A DNA stretch of 64,000 nucleotides from Spongilla lacustris (taxonomy: Eukaryota; Porifera; Demospongiae; Spongillida; Spongillidae): NCBI GenBank assembly GCA_949361645.1, contig OX442415.1:21991790-22055789 (forward strand), given 5' to 3'. Positions 49,313 through 61,590 of the stretch are shown piece by piece (within the stretch, counting starts at the first letter, position 1; every line of letters starts with the position of its first letter). The position numbers and the translations under genes are program-made. The notes under the pieces were generated by a model that saw only the letters and a list, made by a program, of their open reading frames with translations, ran no database searches and was not told the origin of the DNA.

Positions 49313-49440
49313 GACCCCCCTACCCTTGGGGTAAGGGGGAGGGAGGTCAGATTGGTGTAGTTGATAAGGCAATGTAGTGGCAGAGGGGGAGTCATGGGTT
49401 CGATCCCTGGTCAGGCACATTGTACCCTTTAGTCTTAAGG
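49312..49440 (+). mobile_element. tRNA-derived SINE-like unit, copy 4 (best preserved)
   Basis: Consensus A-box TGGTGTAGTTG at 49353-49363 and consensus B-box GGTTCGATCCC at 49397-49407. Followed by a T-poor tail with AAAAAAAAGG. No cloverleaf-quality acceptor stem, so a SINE head rather than a working tRNA. Confidence 0.7.
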
Positions 49441-50125
49441 AAAAAAAAGGATACACATTTGTACACTCACACATCTTAGGAGGGGCCTCATCTATATGAT
49501 CTATAGTGCTACGTAATTCGAAATTGATCTAATAAAACAATAAATAATATAGTTTTAAATAATGTTACATTAGTTTTGACTGAATTTTGGGCAGTTAACA
49601 AGAGTATAAAACAAAGTTATTTTTAAATATAATCATGAGCATATGATGTTTTCTTAATTTGAACATTTGAGCTAAAGTACTATCCTAAATCCTGCATGTA
49701 ATTTCTACTTCATAAAATATTTTTTTCATTACATGCTGTCACTTCACATGATTATAACATCAAATGTGATTGTACAATGCACAAACAACATATACATGTA
49801 CATACATTAGGAGGCAAGTAATTGCATGCACTTCCTTATGAAACATTGGAGATCACTGATGACCACACTTTGTATTGTACCTCATAATCATTATGATGTT
49901 AGTAATTTCATGCACTTCCTAATGAAAATTGGAGCTGTCTGCAGTTATACATACATGTACAGTGTGTGTGTGTGCAGTGTAATTTGCTAACTCTGCAAAC
50001 ATGTACATGTACATGTGTTCAATTGCAAGCTTCACTGTCTGCAGTTGTACACATGTGTTTGTGTGTTGTGTGTGTTTACATATTGATAATCATTCACTTG
50101 TAATTCTTTCGCTGTTGGCATTCAG

Positions 50126-50194
50126 ATTGCTCGCACTAAGTGTGTCATTGGAGATCCCAGCTACTTCCCTGACAAAGTGAAGAAGGTTGGACAG
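50126..50194 (+). pseudogene. duplicated GDI 69-base exon, intact
   Basis: TTGGCATTCAG acceptor, GTGAGT donor, protein identical to the 18693 copy. The flanks match those at 12,200-12,800, showing that exon and intron were copied together. Confidence 0.85.
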
Positions 50195-51478
50195 GTGAGT
50201 TCATCTACCTACATGTACACCAGCACTGAACATGGCATGTGTGCCTATTGATGTAGTCATAGCAATGGAGGAGGAGGGGCCTATCTGTAATCATTACATT
50301 TAATTAACACATTTTAAGGCAAATAGCAAGGGTAAAATCAAACTGATCAAATAAAGTCTAGAACAAATTAATTATTTTATTCTAAAAGTGGTTTCTGATA
50401 GCATTTCTGATAGCATTTCACAAACATGCTAGAGTGCAACAATCATCCATAATTTATATGTAACCACAAAAAGTTAATTAACAGGTAGTTGTTACTAATT
50501 TTGACAGCAAAAGAAGACATGCTGGTGAACTAAAATGACTTTAACTAAAAAATAAATATTGAAAAAAAGATTTTATTATTAAATTGATGGTGTGTTTTGA
50601 ACAAATATAAGTACTATCCTAAATCCTGCATCAAGATTTTAGTTCTAATATTCTTTATGCTATCACTTAAAACACATCAAATTAACATTTACCCACATTT
50701 TGTGTAGTACCTCATTATCTTTTTGATCATATATTATCAGTAGGCAGTAAGCAACTCTTTAAAATCCTCAGTGCATGGTACATATTATAATATCATGAGT
50801 GGCATTACAGCAGCAAAAGTTGCAATTGTATTTCTATGAACTTTACACATCATTTTAATCTCAGTGTAGGGCACACAATAAATCTTATTCCCTTGCTTTT
50901 GTATACATTTACCTTCAAATCCTATATGCCGCCAACATTGTAACAGAGAATTTCTTTTTGTAGTTACTATATGGTTACTGAATAATAATTTTGCACTATG
51001 CAATCATCATGTCATAAGTATCAGTTTTTTTTTTTTGGGGGGGGGGGGGGGGGGGATAGGATTGCAATAACTCAATACTGCAGGGACATGTATGGACCAA
51101 ATTAATCCTGCGACTTTTTTTTTGCTAAGAACACTGTTCATAGCATGTATGGGATGGTAAATGGCTTAATAATATGACATATTATTGTTTACTTTTGTAT
51201 ACAAGTTTCATACCAAGATCTGCAAGGACACTTTCCTTATATATAAAGCTTTTGATACATGTATGACTGACGTTCATTAAAACCCTATACCAAGTTATGC
51301 TATCTGAGAAGAGCAAGACAGCATCATAAGTATTGGTCTTTTGTGATTGTTAAAGGACAGTGTCTGAAAAACTGGTCATCATTCAAGAGCCCACAAACAA
51401 TGTATGCAAAAAAAATTCATCACTCATGTGAAAAACAAAGCACTTGCATTGACAATAATTGACAATAATTGGGAATAT

Positions 51479-51532
51479 AGTCTGACATTGCCACACCCTT
51501 GTGAAAGTGCGAGGGTGTGGCTATGTCAGACT
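51479..51532. repeat. 54-base hairpin, copy 3
   Basis: Carries the same single arm mismatch as copy 1, consistent with the 0.98-2.43 kb and 50.87-52.25 kb blocks being the closest pair. Confidence 0.8.
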
Positions 51533-51776
51533 AATGTGTATAGTCCTAAGCATACCTGCAGGGTACATACAATTTATAACATGGTTTGATGTGGCTTTGT
51601 AAGGTTCTGTAATTCCTTATCTGTTTGGCCCAAAACTTGGAAGGCCTATTCAGCTCTTAAGATACTTAGTACATTAGACATGTGTTTAAATAAAAACTAG
51701 CATGTTAATGGCGACCATTTTACCTAAGCTGAAAAAGTGAGTTATTAGCAGCTCTCACCTTCAAAGACAACTGAGT

Positions 51777-51777
51777 A

Positions 51778-51814
<37 letters not shown>

Positions 51815-51835
51815 ATGTGTGTGTGTGTGTGTGTG

Positions 51836-51884
<49 letters not shown>
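51777..51884. repeat. (TG)n microsatellite
   Basis: TG tract with GCATG interruptions in a block A copy. Confidence 0.95.
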
Positions 51885-51885
<1 letters not shown>

Positions 51886-51907
51886 GGGTAGATATTTTGT
51901 ATTTTAA

Positions 51908-51918
51908 GGCTGGATAGG
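51908..51918 (+). pseudogene. GDI 69-base exon, 3' remnant
   Basis: Same junction with further decay (AAGGCTGGATAGGTCAGTTC), including loss of the GT donor. Confidence 0.65.
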
Positions 51919-52251
51919 TCAGTTCATCTACCTACACCAGTGCCTATTTAATATGTATATTAATATCAAGGGCAAAATCAAACTGATCAAATAAAATCAA
52001 AAACAAAATAGTTTTATTGATGATCCCAAATCCTTGATAAGGTGGTTTCCAATTGATATATGTTAGAACATTTCACAAATACGTAAATTTAATGTTAATG
52101 TGTGATCATTGAAAATTGTTCATTTAATTAACTATAATTGTTGTTAATTATTTTGACATACTGGTGAACGAAGATTAATATTGATCACAAAATAAATGTT
52201 TAATAATTCCTCAATGAAAGTAGGTAATCACATATAGACACACTTCACAGC

Positions 52252-52375
52252 ATGACCCCCCTACCCTTGGGGTAAGGGGGAGGGGAGGTCAGATTGGTGT
52301 AGTTGATTAGGCAATGTGGTGGCAGAGGAGGGGCCATGGGTTCAATCCCTGGTCGGAAAAATTGTACACCCTTTA
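52252..52375 (+). mobile_element. tRNA-derived SINE-like unit, copy 5
   Basis: A-box TGGTGTAGTTG at 52295-52305 and B-box GGTTCAATCCC at 52339-52349. Confidence 0.65.
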
Positions 52376-53718
52376 ATAAAAAAGGATATACATTTGTACA
52401 CGCACATGTCTTAGGATGGGCCTCACCTGTAATTGATAGTGCTACATAATCAACTGATATTTAGGTAGAGAGAAATTGATCTAATAAAACTATAAATAAT
52501 ATAGTTTTAAATAATGCTACATTAGTTTTGAACGAATTTAGGGCTGTTAACAAGAGTAAAAAACAAAGTTATTTTTAAATATATTCGATTTAATCATGTC
52601 AATATGATGGTTTCTAAATTTGAACATTTGAGCTAATGTACTATTCTAAATCCTGCATGTAATTTCTACTTCATAAAATATTTTTGTCATTACATGCTGT
52701 CACTTCACATGATTATAACATCAAATGTGATTGTACAATGCACAAACAACATATACATGTACATACATTAAGAGGCAAGTAATTGCATGCACTTCCTTAT
52801 GAGACATTGGAGATCACTGACCACACTTTGTATTGTACCTCATAACCATTACGATGATATATTATTTGGTTGATATTAAATTATGAAATAGTAATCAACT
52901 TTTTAAAATCCTCAGTGTATGGGCACACAATAAATGTCAATAAACCTAATGTTGTAGGCAAACATGTCATCTGTATGATACATATATACATTACAACAAC
53001 AAAAAAGGCAGTTGTCTTTCTATGAATGTTATACATTATTAGTTACTAGATCACATTGTTAATGACTCTGACTGATACGGATAAATGTGCGATTGATAAT
53101 AAAAAACAATATCTATGAGAATGTTGGTGATGTACAGGTGAGGTATGCTTGAAATCAAGGGAAAATGATTTTAAATTAACTTAAAATAGCTTTTAATTGA
53201 TGGAAAACATTATACTAATATAAAAACTGAAAGCAAACATAACTGAAAAGAAATAAATATAATTATAAATTTGAGGCTCCAGTGTTCTATTTGAATTTTA
53301 ATAATTTAAACCTACCTAATGTATCTATTTATAACTTCATGATAGGTATATACATGTACATGTGTAGCTTGAAAGAGCTACAGTCTGTTGTTGAGTAACA
53401 TTTCCATTTTGGAGTTATTGAAATCTTGGTATTTCTGCATTGTACTTTTCTTCTGTCATTGTTTGCTTTTTTGCTGTTTATTTAATTTAGAAACGAAAGT
53501 ACTTAATTAAATACAATTTGCAGCTTTTAACTAACCATCCACCCTATATTTATTAACATTGAAATGCATAGCTTTTTATTAATTAACCATTAAATATTTC
53601 ACCAGCATGTCTACTTTTGCTGTTAGAACTTTTTACAACAATTACCAGTTAATTAACTGTTTTCCTTGATTGAGGAACACCGATGAAGGATGATAATGAT
53701 AATGATAAGGATGATGAT

Positions 53719-53785
53719 GGGTAAGGGGGAGGTCAGATTGGTGTAGTTGGTAAGGCAGTGTGGTGGGTTCCATCCCTGGTTATAC
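53719..53785 (+). mobile_element. tRNA-derived SINE-like unit, copy 6 (internal deletion)
   Basis: AGATTGGTGTAGTTGGTAAG is followed quickly by GTGGTGGGTTCCATCCCTGG; the GCAGAGCAGGAG stretch between the boxes is lost. Confidence 0.55.
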
Positions 53786-53844
53786 AAACAACAAATAGCA
53801 TGTACTACACAGATTCCTAAGTGGAGGTATTAAGCACATTGATA

Positions 53845-53849
53845 TGTGA

Positions 53850-53908
<59 letters not shown>

Positions 53909-53924
53909 TGTGTGTGTGTGTGTG
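53845..53924. repeat. (TG)n microsatellite
   Basis: TG tract upstream of the intact 53970 GDI exon. Confidence 0.95.
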
Positions 53925-53969
53925 TTATGGATAGATTATTGTATTTTATATTTTGCTGTTGGCTTTCAG

Positions 53970-54038
53970 ATTGCTCGCACTAAGTGTGTCATTGGAGATC
54001 CCAGCTACTTCCCTGACAAAGTGAAGAAGGTTGGACAG
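53970..54038 (+). pseudogene. duplicated GDI 69-base exon, intact
   Basis: TTGGCTTTCAG acceptor, GTGAGT donor, protein identical to the 18693 copy. Upstream is a (TG)n tract followed by TTATGGATAG, the same arrangement that precedes the four 3' remnants at 2.07, 14.1, 15.7 and 51.9 kb. Confidence 0.85.
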
Positions 54039-54944
54039 GTGAGTTCATCTACCTACACCAGCACTGAGCATGGCATAGCATGTGTGCAGCATGTTGTCAT
54101 AGCTTTTAATTCAAGGTTGATATACAACCACAATAATATAAAATCGTTAATAAATTAACCCCAAACAGTTAGTTAACCAATAATTATTGTTACTAATTTT
54201 AACAGCACATACTGGCTTATATATTGATAAAAAATCCTAAAACCTTCCTAATTATTGCAAAATAATGGTAATTGCATCAAGTCGCTTACCATCTGCTCGA
54301 TTCAGACCAGTGGGCTCTAGCCGACAAGGAACATTGCTACATTGGTTAACTGAATTTAAGGCAATTATAACAAGGGTAAAAGCCAAGTAAAATATTTATT
54401 CTATTAACACAAATTAATCATGGGTTTCAAAATTTGAAAATTTTGCTAATGTACCATTCTAAATCATGCGTGCAATTCCTACTTTCAAAAATATTTGTTT
54501 CATTACATGCTGTCACTTCACATAATTAAATCAAGTCAATATTTTCTTATGAAACATTGGAGACCACAGACCATTTTAAATGTCAATAAACCTAATGTTG
54601 GTATTATAATTGATCAAAAGTAGAATTGGTCACATGACTAATTATCACAATCATGTGTCACTTCCCATGTTATATAACAAATTACTCAAATAATTAGCAA
54701 TTACTCTAACTGACACAGGTACAATGTACATATGCAATTGATAATGAAATAATATTGGTGATGTGTAGGTGGGAGGTTGCTTGCAATGAAGGAATTATTT
54801 TTTTTAAGTTTAACTTTACATATTTTTAATTGCTGGAAAATATACTAATATAATAACTTGCAATATAATCTTTTTTAACATTTAAAGAAATATACATGTA
54901 ATAAATTAACTATAAAGTTATGTTTAGGAACTACATGTATCACC

Positions 54945-55245
54945 CTCCTGTATCCACCCCTTAAGAGGAGGGACTGGGCATTGGCCCACACTAGTGTTAA
55001 GTTCAGGCGGCCTTAGAAGTTGGTGACCACCTTGGACTTGGGGGTGTTTGTCCTTGTGCAAGGTTTGAAGCAAGTCTTGAGAAAGCTTGGACGGCTTCCT
55101 TGCCCCAAGCTCCATATGACTCCACCACAAGGGGAATGCAAGTCCATCACAGCTCAGAACACTTAGCATCATTGGCCGAGTGCTTTCTTAGCTCTGTGGC
55201 AACTGCTGCTGACCCTGCTCTGTAGAGACCCGCTTCAGCGAGAAG
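54945..55245 (-). pseudogene. fragment of a retroelement Pol C-terminal region
   Basis: The minus strand reads TELRKHSANDAKCSEL, a stop, then CIPLVVESYGAWGKEAVQAF and SRLASNLAQGQTP, then a frameshift before GRLNLT and ANAQSLLLRG. It interrupts a block otherwise shared with 3.2-4.5 kb, so it inserted or was lost after duplication. Confidence 0.75.
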
Positions 55246-55616
55246 GGATGGGTTTAGTGGAGAAGTCACAGAAAGGTCAAAGGCAGCTGGCTTGCCACAG
55301 AGCCAATTTAATCCTTAATGAACTGAAACCATACACAACTGAAAAGATGTTATGTGTATTTGAAGCTCCAATGTTCTATATGATATTTGTAAACTCACCA
55401 AATTTATTTATGTATAAACTCACAAAACTAAATCCAGATTCAATGACCAGTAGTACTCATTTTCGTCTTAATAAATGACAGGTACATGTATATACATGGA
55501 GCTTCGTTAAGAGATTCAAACTGTCATTGAGTAAAAATTTCCACTTTGGAGTTATTAGAAGTTGATATCTTGGTGTGTACTTTTCTTCTGTCATAATCTT
55601 TGTGTTTGGCTTTCAG

Positions 55617-55683
55617 ATTGCTCGCACTAAGTGTCATTTGAGATCCCAGCTACTTCCCTGACAAAGTGAAGAAGGTTGGACAG
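55617..55683 (+). pseudogene. duplicated GDI 69-base exon, 2-base deletion
   Basis: AAGTGTCATTTGAG replaces AAGTGTGTCATTGGAG, shifting the frame, and the donor reads GTGATT. The acceptor is intact. The surrounding block matches 3.2-4.5 kb, whose exon copy (4231) is also broken but by a different mutation, so the two decayed independently. Confidence 0.85.
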
Positions 55684-56198
55684 GTGATTTCATCTACCTA
55701 CACTAGCACTGAGCATAGCGATGGAATGGAGGAGGGGCCTCTTGTAATTATACCTTTAGATAGTGGTGCCAACTGGCAAATAAAAAGTTTATTGACATGA
55801 TTTAAAATTCACAAACATGTACTAGAATCTAATGTTTTTAATTCAAGGTTGATGTACAGTGTACCACAATCATATAAAACCCCAAATGGTTAGTTAACCA
55901 ATAATTGTTGTTACTAATTTTAACAGCACATGCTGGCTTAAATATTGATAAAAATCCTAAAACCCTCCTAATCTAAATAAAGTTTATAACTCCTAAGCAG
56001 TAGTAGTTAATTAGACAATCTGCAGCTATTAACAAATATACCCACCCTACGTGTTTTAACATTAATATTAAGGTAGGACAATAGATGATGATTTGGGCAA
56101 TCTAATTGGTTACTTGCAGGTAATAGAAACCTTGTTCAGTTGCATTGTGAGGCACATATATACATGAGTACAATAAAAATGAAGAAAGATAAAGAATC

Positions 56199-56300
56199 AG
56201 CATGACTTTTGTTACCCTTGGGGTAAAGGGAAGAGGAGGTCAGATTGGTGTAGTTCATAAGGCAGTGTGGTGGTAGAGCATGGGTTCTGGGAGATCAATG
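56199..56300 (+). mobile_element. tRNA-derived SINE-like unit, copy 7 (degenerate)
   Basis: A-box region TGGTGTAGTTCATAAGG is present; the B-box has become GGGTTCTGGGAG. Confidence 0.5.
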
Positions 56301-56600
56301 GCCAATAAATATTGAAGTACACATGTACATGTAGTACTAAACACCTCAGTGCTGTAAATAGTTTGAATGTACTGTAATTCCTAAGTGAAGATATTAAGCA
56401 TGTTGAATATTATTCACTATGCTTCTTCAAAACCGAGAGAAATTGATAAAGTTTGATGATTTTGTTCCTTTGCAGCTGTTTTAGATCAAAATGTAAGCGC
56501 CAAGCTTCATTCCATGCAAAATTTCAGACCCTACATGTTTTAATGTATGCATGTGTGTTTGTTATGGATAGATATTTTATGTTTTGCTGTTGGCTTTCAG

Positions 56601-56669
56601 ATTTCTTGCACTAAGTGTGTCATTGGAGATCCCAGCTACTTCCCTGACAAAGTGAAGAAGGCTGGACAG
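56601..56669 (+). pseudogene. duplicated GDI 69-base exon, intact with substitutions
   Basis: TTGGCTTTCAG acceptor and GTGAGT donor; open frame reading ISCTK at the start and KKAGQ at the end (three changes from the 18693 copy). Confidence 0.85.
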
Positions 56670-57875
56670 GTGAGTTCAGATACCTACACTAGCACTAAGC
56701 ATACCATGTGTGCCTATTGATATACAGCAACGTTAATTTTAGGCAGGGTAGAAAGATATGGATAAAACAATTATAGTTTATTGACATGATTTAATCCTTA
56801 AGATTTTACAAATTGATAGTTTTAAAACAATTTCATTTATTTTTTAAATAATAGTACATACAATAAACAAAGACGCAGTTCAAATACATATCTAATATTG
56901 ATATGCATAAATTGGAACATTTCACAAACATGTAAGTGAATGTTTAGAATACAAGTTTACATGTTCAGGAAAATCGTTGATAAATTAATTACAAACAGTG
57001 TGAATTATACATGTGTTATTATTGCTACAAATTATAACGGCAAAAAAGAAGACATATAATAATAAGTTACTTAAAACGTCCCACTTTACTAGCAGTCAGG
57101 TTGTTTTACATGCAGCTCAAATGGAGGCACTTTAGTATGCATAAATGTCACAGTCTGAACAATAAATGAGTGACCTCTCACATAATAAATGATGGGGTAT
57201 AAACTTAGGATGTTTAATAATAAACAATCTGATATCATATAGATAATACCAGTTGACCAAAAAGAACACAATGTTTTTTTAAATGAATAAAAGTTCTTAA
57301 TCAATAGATCAATTTTAAATGAACTTTTACGAATATACAATCTTTCATTACGTTAACTAGACAAACATGAACTACATAATTAATGTTCAATGTAACTGCA
57401 GAATTTAAAAAATGTGATTGAAATTTTACAGTTACCGGTAATATTTTTATGAACATTGTTTTGAAGAATCACTAGTGCATAACTGTAATACCAAATCAAA
57501 TGGTGGTTCTTAGGAGTAACTAGATATGCCAACGCTGTTCCACTGCATATCCAGATCTTATGCTACTGATAAAGAATTATTAAGTTGAACCTTGAACTTT
57601 AAAAACTTTGATAATAAAGGGCTTTGAATATATTGATATATCAGGGGTTTGATTCTAATTGGATGGTGTATGACCAACATTATCAGTTGTTATGGATACT
57701 ATAATATATCACATGACTCCTCTGTGGTACAGCACATCTGTACTACAGTGTACATGTACAGTCCTCCACAGGACCACACTGAAAGCTGACATATTGTGTT
57801 TGTAACCTGTGCGCCATTCAGGCTAAAGTGAAACAATTTTCATAGCCAGTCCACATTTCAGTATACGAAATACAT

Positions 57876-57939
57876 GTGTACAGCAAAGATGGCAAGATCC
57901 ACAAGGTGCCAAGCACAGAGGCTGAAGCGTTGACCTCAA
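57876..57939 (+). pseudogene. duplicated GDI exon, 3' half only
   Basis: Starts at GTGTACAGC ([19 protein letters not shown]) after ATACAT and keeps the GTGAGT donor. The break is again at a GTG word, as at 43728 and 44269. Confidence 0.85.
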
Positions 57940-58280
57940 GTGAGTGTATGTGCATGTGTGCTGATGGGTGTGTGTATGCATCAGTAGATGATTTATGAAG
58001 GAAGGTCAACTAAATCTTAGGTGTGGAAAATGGGTACATGTACATGTGCTGGTAAAAATTGATTTATGCCCCTGTATTATAAAAAAAATAGTTCATACAA
58101 TTTCAATTCAGCATTGTTGTATTACAATTACATTTGTTAAAGTGGCTACATGTACTAGTATGCATCAATACAAAGTTAGCACAAGGTATTACGCTATGAT
58201 CGTAGCATAATACATGTACCTCGTAACGAGATTAATATTATTTTCATAGTATAACTGCTGAGTAATTCCATATATATATA

Positions 58281-58537
58281 TTTGTAATGAATTGTGACTT
58301 ATCCAAAAATATGAAAATACTAATCACACCAAACTTGTACCATAGTTAGCTAACCATACCCCAAACATATATAACTTAAAGGCTTACTGGGACACATATC
58401 CTCAGGGCTGGGACAGCACAAAAAGTAAACTTTTAAGTTATATATGTTTGGGGTATGGTTAGCTAACTATGGTACAAGTTTGGTGTGATTAGTATTTTCA
58501 TATTTTTGGATACATGTAGGTCACAATTCATTACAAA
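58281..58537. mobile_element. 257-base foldback element
   Basis: Left arm 58281-58380 and right arm 58432-58537 are inverse copies (TTTGTAATGAATTGTGA / TCACAATTCATTACAAA at the tips), with one 6-8 base TACATGTA-type difference and a 51-base loop. Such near identity implies recent formation or gene conversion between arms. Confidence 0.8.
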
Positions 58538-59221
58538 TTCATGACCTTATTCATGTAACATACCAAGAAGTTATTAATTTTATGTAGACCTCTATCTTAG
58601 CAATGTTTTGTATATATTCGAATCAATAAGAATGTTTCAGGACTCAGGATATGCTCAACCGAGTTAACTGAGGTTATGAAAAAAATGAACATTTTAATTA
58701 GTTGTATATTAAAAGCTGTACACTATAGGGCATACAAATGTACAGCATTTTTGCATACTACTATGGGGAGAACACATGGGGAAAATAGCAGCATGTCCAA
58801 AATGAAACTATAAGGGTGGCAAATATATATATATATGGAATTCCTACGCTGTGTTACATTAAATATTACTTGTAATGCAATGTTGTGGCTTTGTTTGCAT
58901 GTCAGCATCTCTTTGTTCTGACAAGCGGTAAAGCACGTAAATTTTTATAAATGACATTACTCGTGACATTATGCAGTAGTGATGTAACCCTAGGTACATA
59001 CATGGTTAAGCCAACTATCATCTTATTGCATTGAATGGGCATGGGTGGTGGTTAATCAAGCATGGGCGTTAATAATTTATTGGTGATAACATGTACTAGA
59101 TAAATTCATTCACTAAGGATATATGCAGTTCAACTTTTTTACTCATTCCAGGTCCAGGTCAGACAATTACCAGGCCACCATGGGTCCTGCTCATCATCTA
59201 CATGTAAATGTTAGGCCAAAT

Positions 59222-59493
59222 ATGTACACCCTTCACACAATACATGTACACCCTTCACACAATACATGTACACCCTTCACACAATTCATGTACACCCTTC
59301 ACACAATACATGTACACCCTTCACACAATTCATGTACACCCTTCACACAATACATGTACACCCTTCACACAATACATGTACACCCTTCACACAATACATG
59401 TACACCCTTCACACACTACATGTACACCCTTCACACTACATGTACACCCCTCACACAATACATGCACACCCTTCACACAATACATGTACACTT
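59222..59493. repeat. 22-base minisatellite, about 12 copies
   Basis: The unit TACACCCTTCACACAATACA plus TG repeats head to tail, with variants ending ATTCATG and two shortened units near the 3' end. It adjoins the truncated GDI terminal exon, and a frame runs through it into that exon. Confidence 0.9.
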
Positions 59494-59720
59494 GAAGCCA
59501 TTTGACTTCTCTGCGGTCCAAAGTCAAATTGAGACTGTGAAGCAGCAGCAGCAGCAGCAGTAGGAGGTGTGGTGCTCCCCCCACTAGCTCAACTGTGTAC
59601 TGTGGACTCACTTAACTCCCCTGGCTAGTTTGCGTGCTGTTCTGCGTGCTTTTATAGAATTTAGAATTACTGTGATGTTCCTTTTGCCATGCATAGGTTT
59701 GTTTGAGTTATTATGTGAAT
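59494..59720 (+). pseudogene. second copy of the GDI terminal exon 3' half and 3' UTR
   Basis: KPFDFSAVQSQIETVKQ plus the glutamine run and TAG (59561-59563) match 20592-20660 with one Glu to Lys change, and the following 150 bases match the 20.66-20.81 kb UTR. Upstream exon sequence is replaced by a 22-base minisatellite. An AATAAA occurs at 59723-59728. Confidence 0.85.
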
Positions 59721-59754
59721 ATAATAAAAAGTGGCAGAAATAGAAAAATGAACT

Positions 59755-60365
59755 AGAATGGCATGGCTTGGTATAGAGACTGCTAATGGCTCCAATTGTG
59801 CTCTCTGCCCTGATAGCGCCCATGAACCCCTTGGCCATCATGCGGTGACCTGCAAATATGCTGTTCTAAGGCACAACAAGCTAAGGGACATTCTGGTTGA
59901 GTCATTCCACCAGGCCCACATTCATGTGCAAGTTCTGGTCTCAGCCAGGATCGTTCTCACTCCCGGACAGTAGACATTCGAGTTTTTGACTGGGATCATG
60001 GTAAGCCTGCAGCTCTGAACCTGGCTGTCGTTTCACCACTCAATGCAAACATTTTAAATGAAGCGGGTATGACAGCTGGTGCAGCAGCACAGGCTGCTGA
60101 GGTGAGGAAGCACACAGCCAATGGTCAGAGGTGTACTGATTTGGGATGGTCCTGCATACCTCTAGCTGTTGAATCGTATTAAAAAGAGAAGCCCAGATGT
60201 GTTTCACACTTAACTTCTTGCCACACGACTGGCTGTTCACACTTCAAGCAGCAAGTCAAAGATGATTTTCAAGCTATACAGCCGACTGAACCTGGCTCTG
60301 ACTAGATCAATTGCCAGAGCAATCATCTCAAGATTTATCACCCTAGCTGATTTTGGAGCTTGTCA
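59755..60365 (+). pseudogene. decayed retroelement Pol C-terminal region, longest copy
   Basis: The plus strand reads AWLGIETANGSNCALCPD, then EPLGHHAVTCK (a C-C-H-C zinc-knuckle-like pattern) and LRHNKLRDILVES. After a frameshift come DHGKPAALNLAVVSPLN, AGMTAGAAAQAAEVRKHTAN and GWSCIPLAVESY; a second shift precedes KLYSRLNLALTRSIARAI. It follows the duplicated GDI 3' UTR directly. The reverse-transcriptase core is absent. Confidence 0.75.
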
Positions 60366-60915
60366 TTAGTAGGTTATAAAAGGCTTGCATGCTGTAGCAA
60401 TGTTTCTCTGCTGTACAGTCATGTAAATGTATCTTTCAACCACACGTGCAACTTTGATCTTTATGACCGAATTCTGTGTAATACAATGCAAGTAGACTTC
60501 TAATAAATAAACTTTCTCCATAAGAAAAGTAGCTAGTATAGGATTTGAAGGCAATAGTGTTGAGAAATTAGTTAAGGGTTCTTATAATTACTGCACATTT
60601 GTTGTCTTTACGTTTGCCAGTATTTCATTTTTAGTTTCCCTGCAGTGCTACACCAACTTTTCCATATAAAACTTTTCTATTTCCGTAGTTACACGGAACG
60701 ATTTCTGTCGATTTGTCGCTCCGAATTAGAAAGGAATTCTAGCTCAATCACAACCAATCTACATGTAAGCTACTTTTTAATAATAGACCACAAAATCCAA
60801 CAATCGCCGGAAGTGGAGCAGGACCCGGCCTGGCGGACCGAGGTTCCTACAATTGTGGGTTTGAAACCACAAAGGAATCGGTCATGAAATCAGCTATGAA
60901 TACATAGTGTTATTT

Positions 60916-60990
60916 AGCGGCTGTTCCGTTCCGTTCCCAGTATTACGGTATAATACCTCAGTTAAGTGGTCTGACATTTCAAATGGTAAG
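60916..60990 (+). promoter_or_regulatory. leader cassette ending ATG|GTAAGT, copy 3
   Basis: AGCGGCTGTTCCGTTCCGTT and CATTTCAAATG followed by GTAAGT; ATG at 60983-60985. Within the segment paralogous to 25 kb. Confidence 0.5.
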
Positions 60991-61516
60991 TATTACGTTA
61001 ATTTTATATCCATGCATGCATAACCATTTTTATTGGGTTACGTGACTCTAGGCAACCTTCTACATGTTAGTTCTATTAAATTTGAGCCCTAAATACATTT
61101 TATCTTAGCAAGACATATAAATGAAATAAACCAGAATTTATTGTAGAGACTCCATACATTATATTGGCTCTAAATTTGAATGCCAAGTGTGTAAAATACA
61201 TTACTTGCACTTTAGGAATTATTTGGATCTTAAAGTCATGCACGTGACATATATTATAAGAAAAATGCTGCACTGCCACATGCATGTTTGATTTGCTTCT
61301 CTCTCTAACAAATTCTGATAGAACATTTCCTACAGGAGTACCGGTACTACAGCCTACACGTACCGCTACACCAGCGTTAGAGAATGTTTTTACGTAATTC
61401 GTTCAGTTTTTGTGTATAGAATGGTTATGACATACATGCATGCAAAAATGGCACTGGTCAGGCCAGTACATGTCGAACCTTTACTAGTAATGAAAATCAT
61501 TACGTACTGCGGTTGT

Positions 61517-61590
61517 TCAGCGGCTGTTCCGTTCCGTTCTTACACATCAGGGCTATTAATATTACTTCGTGCTGATTTGATATGGTAAGC
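61517..61590 (+). promoter_or_regulatory. leader cassette ending ATG|GTAAGC, copy 4
   Basis: AGCGGCTGTTCCGTTCCGTT and CTGATTTGATATG followed by GTAAGC; ATG at 61582-61584. Only 0.6 kb from copy 3 and closest to copy 1 in sequence. Confidence 0.5.

Noticed and set aside
49312..49440. Functional tRNA gene
   Set aside because: Consensus A and B boxes are present, but I could not fold a proper acceptor and anticodon arm, and multiple degenerate copies occur; a SINE head fits better.
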